Source: Patagioenas fasciata
Lineage: Eukaryota > Chordata > Aves > Columbiformes > Columbidae
Direction of reading: 5' to 3'
Length of the DNA stretch: 64,000 nucleotides
NCBI RefSeq assembly: GCF_037038585.1
Contig: NC_092560.1
Span: 62,934,049 to 62,998,048, forward strand
The position numbers were made by a program, and so were the translations under genes. The notes under the pieces are model-generated. The model was not told the origin of the DNA. It saw only the letters and a list, made by a program, of their open reading frames with translations, and searched no databases. This document shows, piece by piece, positions 61,426 to 64,000 of this stretch (its first letter is position 1; each line of letters opens with the position of its first letter).

Positions 61426-61475
61426 CTACCGACTGCAGTCACCGGATCATGCACAGAGCGGCACGGATCTAGCCT
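61426..61475 (+). other. Predicted non-coding first exon with consensus splice donor
   Basis: From the predicted start near 61426 to CCT/gtaagt, where the intron begins at 61476, the exon is about 50 nt. It contains one ATG (61449), which opens only a 7-codon frame, so the main coding sequence must begin in a later exon beyond the window. The donor gtaagtag matches the vertebrate consensus well. The start position is inferred from the TATA-like box and may be off by tens of bases. The gene could not be named because no coding sequence is included. Confidence 0.5.
61449..61472 (+). CDS. Upstream ORF of 7 codons in exon 1
   Basis: ATG CAC AGA GCG GCA CGG ATC TAG encodes MHRAARI and stops three bases before the donor at 61476, so it is complete within the first exon. 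If the exon is used, ribosomes scanning the mRNA meet this frame first. Short uORFs commonly reduce translation of the downstream frame. The initiation context (ggatcATGc) is weak at +4, so leaky scanning is likely. Confidence 0.4.
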   Translation: MHRAARI

Positions 61476-64000
61476 GTAAGTAGCTTTGCGAGCGGGGCTC
61501 GGCTCTTGCAAAGCCTACGGTGGGGGGAGAAGGGGCTGTCACCGGGTGGAAGGCAAAGGGGAGCGGCGGGGGTGGGGGAACTTTTCTCCCGAGAACGTGA
61601 CAGTGGGTGCCTGTGGTGGAGGCTGACAAAGATGGGCCGCCGGGGGGTGGAGGTGCTCCAGCCGCGGCTGGGCCGGGGCTCAGCCTGACTCGGCTGCTCG
61701 CATCTCTCGCGGGCAAAAGCCGCCGGCGGGGCCGCGGCGCTGGCCGGGAGCGGCCCCGGCCCCATAGGGAGGTCTCGGCTGCGCCGCGGAGGCGTGGGGG
61801 CAGGTCGGGGCTGCCCGAGCCGGGCTGCGGGGAGCGTGTCCCGGCTGAGGCGGGGTGGAAGCCGCCTGCTCCGGGCTCTGGCAGGGCCGGCACCCTGGGG
61901 AAGCTTGGACGCAAAGTAAATGCACATTTTCCTTTTTGTGTGTGGGGATGAGGACATTAAGGAAGGGAAAAAAAGTGCATAAACACTAAATTTCACTTAA
62001 GTGACTGATAGGAAAGAGTATCTCTAGTAGTAGCAGAGAGGAGGAAAGAGTTAGGATGCTGTGAAGCATGGGTGGGTTTTTGTGTTGTTTTTGAATGGAA
62101 CATCCTTGCTAGTCATCCCCTTGCCTGCTGGCGAATCTCAGGTACTTGTGTCCATCATAAATGGGTATAGTCAAAGATGTCCAGAATTAGCTGGAATGAA
62201 TTTTCTACCTTGTCAGAGAAACTGACTTCTCAGCTGGTGAGACTTAAAAGTCTAATGATCATCATATGATGACACTTACGTTGGGGCAGTGCCTGTGCTC
62301 TGAGCAGTAAGGTAAATGCAGCTGGACTTCTCTGTAGCAGAGCTACCCCTCAGATAAGCTGAGGCTGGTTACTTGAGCACTTTACTAGGGAAGCATGCAA
62401 ATCCACCAGTAAGGTAGGATTAACTTGATTCTTGACTGTTTTTAAGGGGGTTGGAGGTGTGAGGATCTGTTTTAATCTTCTGTTGATGGGGACAATATGC
62501 CTTAAAATGCTATATTTTTGCCTCAGATATTTTCTGTAACTTCCATAAACAAGACCGTGCAAAATGGGCCAAATCTGAGAGTGTGTATGTTTAGATTGGC
62601 TTTTTGTATGCTAAGGAATAGGTATGAGTATGCTTAGGGATGGGAACTCCTGTGTAGACAGGCAGAATAGAGATGCAGATTCAATTAAGGAAAGGTAATT
62701 ACGAAGCATCTATTCTTGCTGGCTATGAAGACCTACCAGGCACTAATAAACTGAAAATATGTTCTTGTGTCTGACCTGTTAGGCAGTTATAATGCAAGCA
62801 GCTCTTCAGATCAGCTTCTTTTAGGACCTTCCAGGAGGTCAGTGAGGCTGTAAGTAGCTAACTGGAGAGGAAAATTGGGATCCAAAGAAAATCTTTTCTT
62901 TGGATTCCCTGAGAAGGGGATTTTTTGAGGGAGTTATCTGAAATCTCTGTCTAAAAAAAGATGATTGCAGTTGCATCCAACACAATGGTTCTTTAGTCAT
63001 AATCAGGTTTCTGAAATTTTCTGAATGGTCTGAGGATGTGGTAAAGTCTAAAGCAGAAACTTCTATTAATAGTAACTCTCAAGAATTTGCATTTGGAGGA
63101 GGAGAATCAAGTGTTAGAAATAATAAGGAGGATGTGAGTGCTAAATGAATTTCAGGTGAACCATCAGAACAGGCACTTAATTAGCATATCTCATGATCTG
63201 AAGTATAGGAAGGCTCAGGGTAAAGTGGAGTGTATGCCAGGTTCTCCAAGTCTTAAATGAAGAGGTGATTTCTGCTGAGGGCAATCTAACAGGGTCTTGT
63301 GTACTTGTCACTGTAGACAGGAGACTGGGGGAATGATGAGCACTATTCTGATAGTCCTGTGACTTAGGATACTTCTCAGCTCTTGTGCTCTTACTTCAAA
63401 CAAAGCTATTGGCTGAGCACCGAGGTTGTTCTCATCACTATCAGTTGGAAGGATGGGCCAAATGCCAAAAATCTGGTAACAGTTTCCTTTTGTCCAGGTA
63501 GAGATGGTTATCCAGTCTAACATGTGCCTTCTACATTTCCAAGTACCTCTGTAGATCTGCAGTACACCACCCACCTTCTCATTGAGACATCAAAGTGCCT
63601 GCCTAACCCTATTATCAGGTTCGATAGACCAGTAGCTGCTATGGATATACTTCTTGCTTTAAGCCTTTAAGTCACAAGCAGATACAGAGACAGTCTAAAC
63701 AGGTGAGTATAATGTATACAAAGAGTGGCAAAAGGAGGTCTTGGATATTGGGCTCTGTGCAAAAGCAAATATGTGCACTTAGTGTCAAGGAATGGGGAAT
63801 CAAAGACTGTTGTCTGGACAGGATATTTACCCTAAAAACTGTAGCTTGAGATACAAAGCAAATCAATGTGCTGTAGTCACTGGATATTGTTGCTGAACCT
63901 ACAGATTTTTGTCTTATGTTGATGCTTTTCTCTACTGGTGAACTTTCTACTTCTAGGACTTTTCTGTGACCTGCTGAGTTAACCCAGTGTTTTGGCAATG
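61476..64000 (+). other. Presumed start of intron 1
   Basis: It begins gtaagt and runs GC-rich to about 61915, then returns to ordinary AT-rich sequence with no recognised exon, repeat or RNA gene. The minus-strand frames at 62350-62562, 63308-63574 and 63672-63998 lack motifs. The intron's acceptor is not in the window. Confidence 0.4.

Larger units (their letters stand above)
61040..61915. promoter_or_regulatory. CpG island
   Basis: G+C and CpG density rise sharply against the AT-rich background, especially at 61046-61260 and 61430-61900, where CGG, GCCG and CCGC words are frequent. The section 61265-61400 between the two dense parts is less CpG-rich and holds the core promoter elements. 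This is the only CpG island in the window and marks a promoter. The long overlapping open frames here on both strands (for example 61469-61996 minus and 61607-61951 plus) come from the scarcity of AT-rich stop codons and are not supported as genes. Confidence 0.9.

Noticed and set aside
61447..61996. Long overlapping open frames on both strands (up to 175 codons)
   Set aside because: They lie in the CpG island, where stop codons are scarce. The proteins are Pro/Arg/Ala/Gly-rich without domains and overlap in several frames.
1..64000. CRISPR arrays, operons, riboswitches, tRNA and rRNA genes
   Set aside because: None seen. The window is animal nuclear DNA with vertebrate retrotransposons, and no tRNA or rRNA sequence was recognised by eye.

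Overview
The window looks like nuclear DNA of a bird. The evidence is three CR1 LINE copies plus one short CR1 remnant (the dominant avian retrotransposon), and a solo LTR of the type seen in avian endogenous retroviruses that ends in the familiar ttaaaccac motif. It also holds several very old MIR-type SINE relics and long AT-rich stretches without genes. No prokaryotic gene organisation, operon, CRISPR array, rRNA or tRNA gene was seen. Which bird it is cannot be told from the sequence.

Layout. From 1 to about 13 kb the DNA is AT-rich, with one old CR1 copy (about 3.1-3.8 kb) and two probable MIR relics (about 11.2 and 12.1 kb). It also has two segments with good splice signals that could be exons of one unrecognised plus-strand gene (6720-6875 and 9367-9440). 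Near 14 kb there is a possible small transcription unit: a TATA box, a strong-context ATG, a short hydrophobic start and a splice donor. A 0.87 kb CR1 copy with a typical 3' end lies at 15.06-15.93 kb. A CR1 scrap followed by a 400-bp solo LTR with matching 5-bp target duplications lies at 19.9-20.4 kb. From 20.4 to 61 kb the window resembles a gene desert. It contains simple repeats, two MIR relics (33.5 and 53.9 kb), a probable L3/CR1-like relic (45.4 kb), several palindromes, a good poly(A) site at 39.3 kb and a relatively intact CR1 tail on the minus strand (55.0-55.4 kb).

The strongest gene signal is at the right end. A CpG island at about 61.04-61.92 kb surrounds an M-CAT element, two E-boxes, a TATA-like TATTAAA box and a short non-coding first exon with a consensus splice donor at 61476. 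The remaining 2.5 kb would be the start of intron 1 of a plus-strand gene whose coding exons lie beyond the window. I could not name that gene.

Most long open frames here are what chance gives in 64 kb. None could be assigned to a known cellular protein. I found no convincing new biological system. The items most worth checking are the 61.4 kb promoter, the 6.7/9.4 kb exon pair, the 14 kb start and the clean solo LTR.
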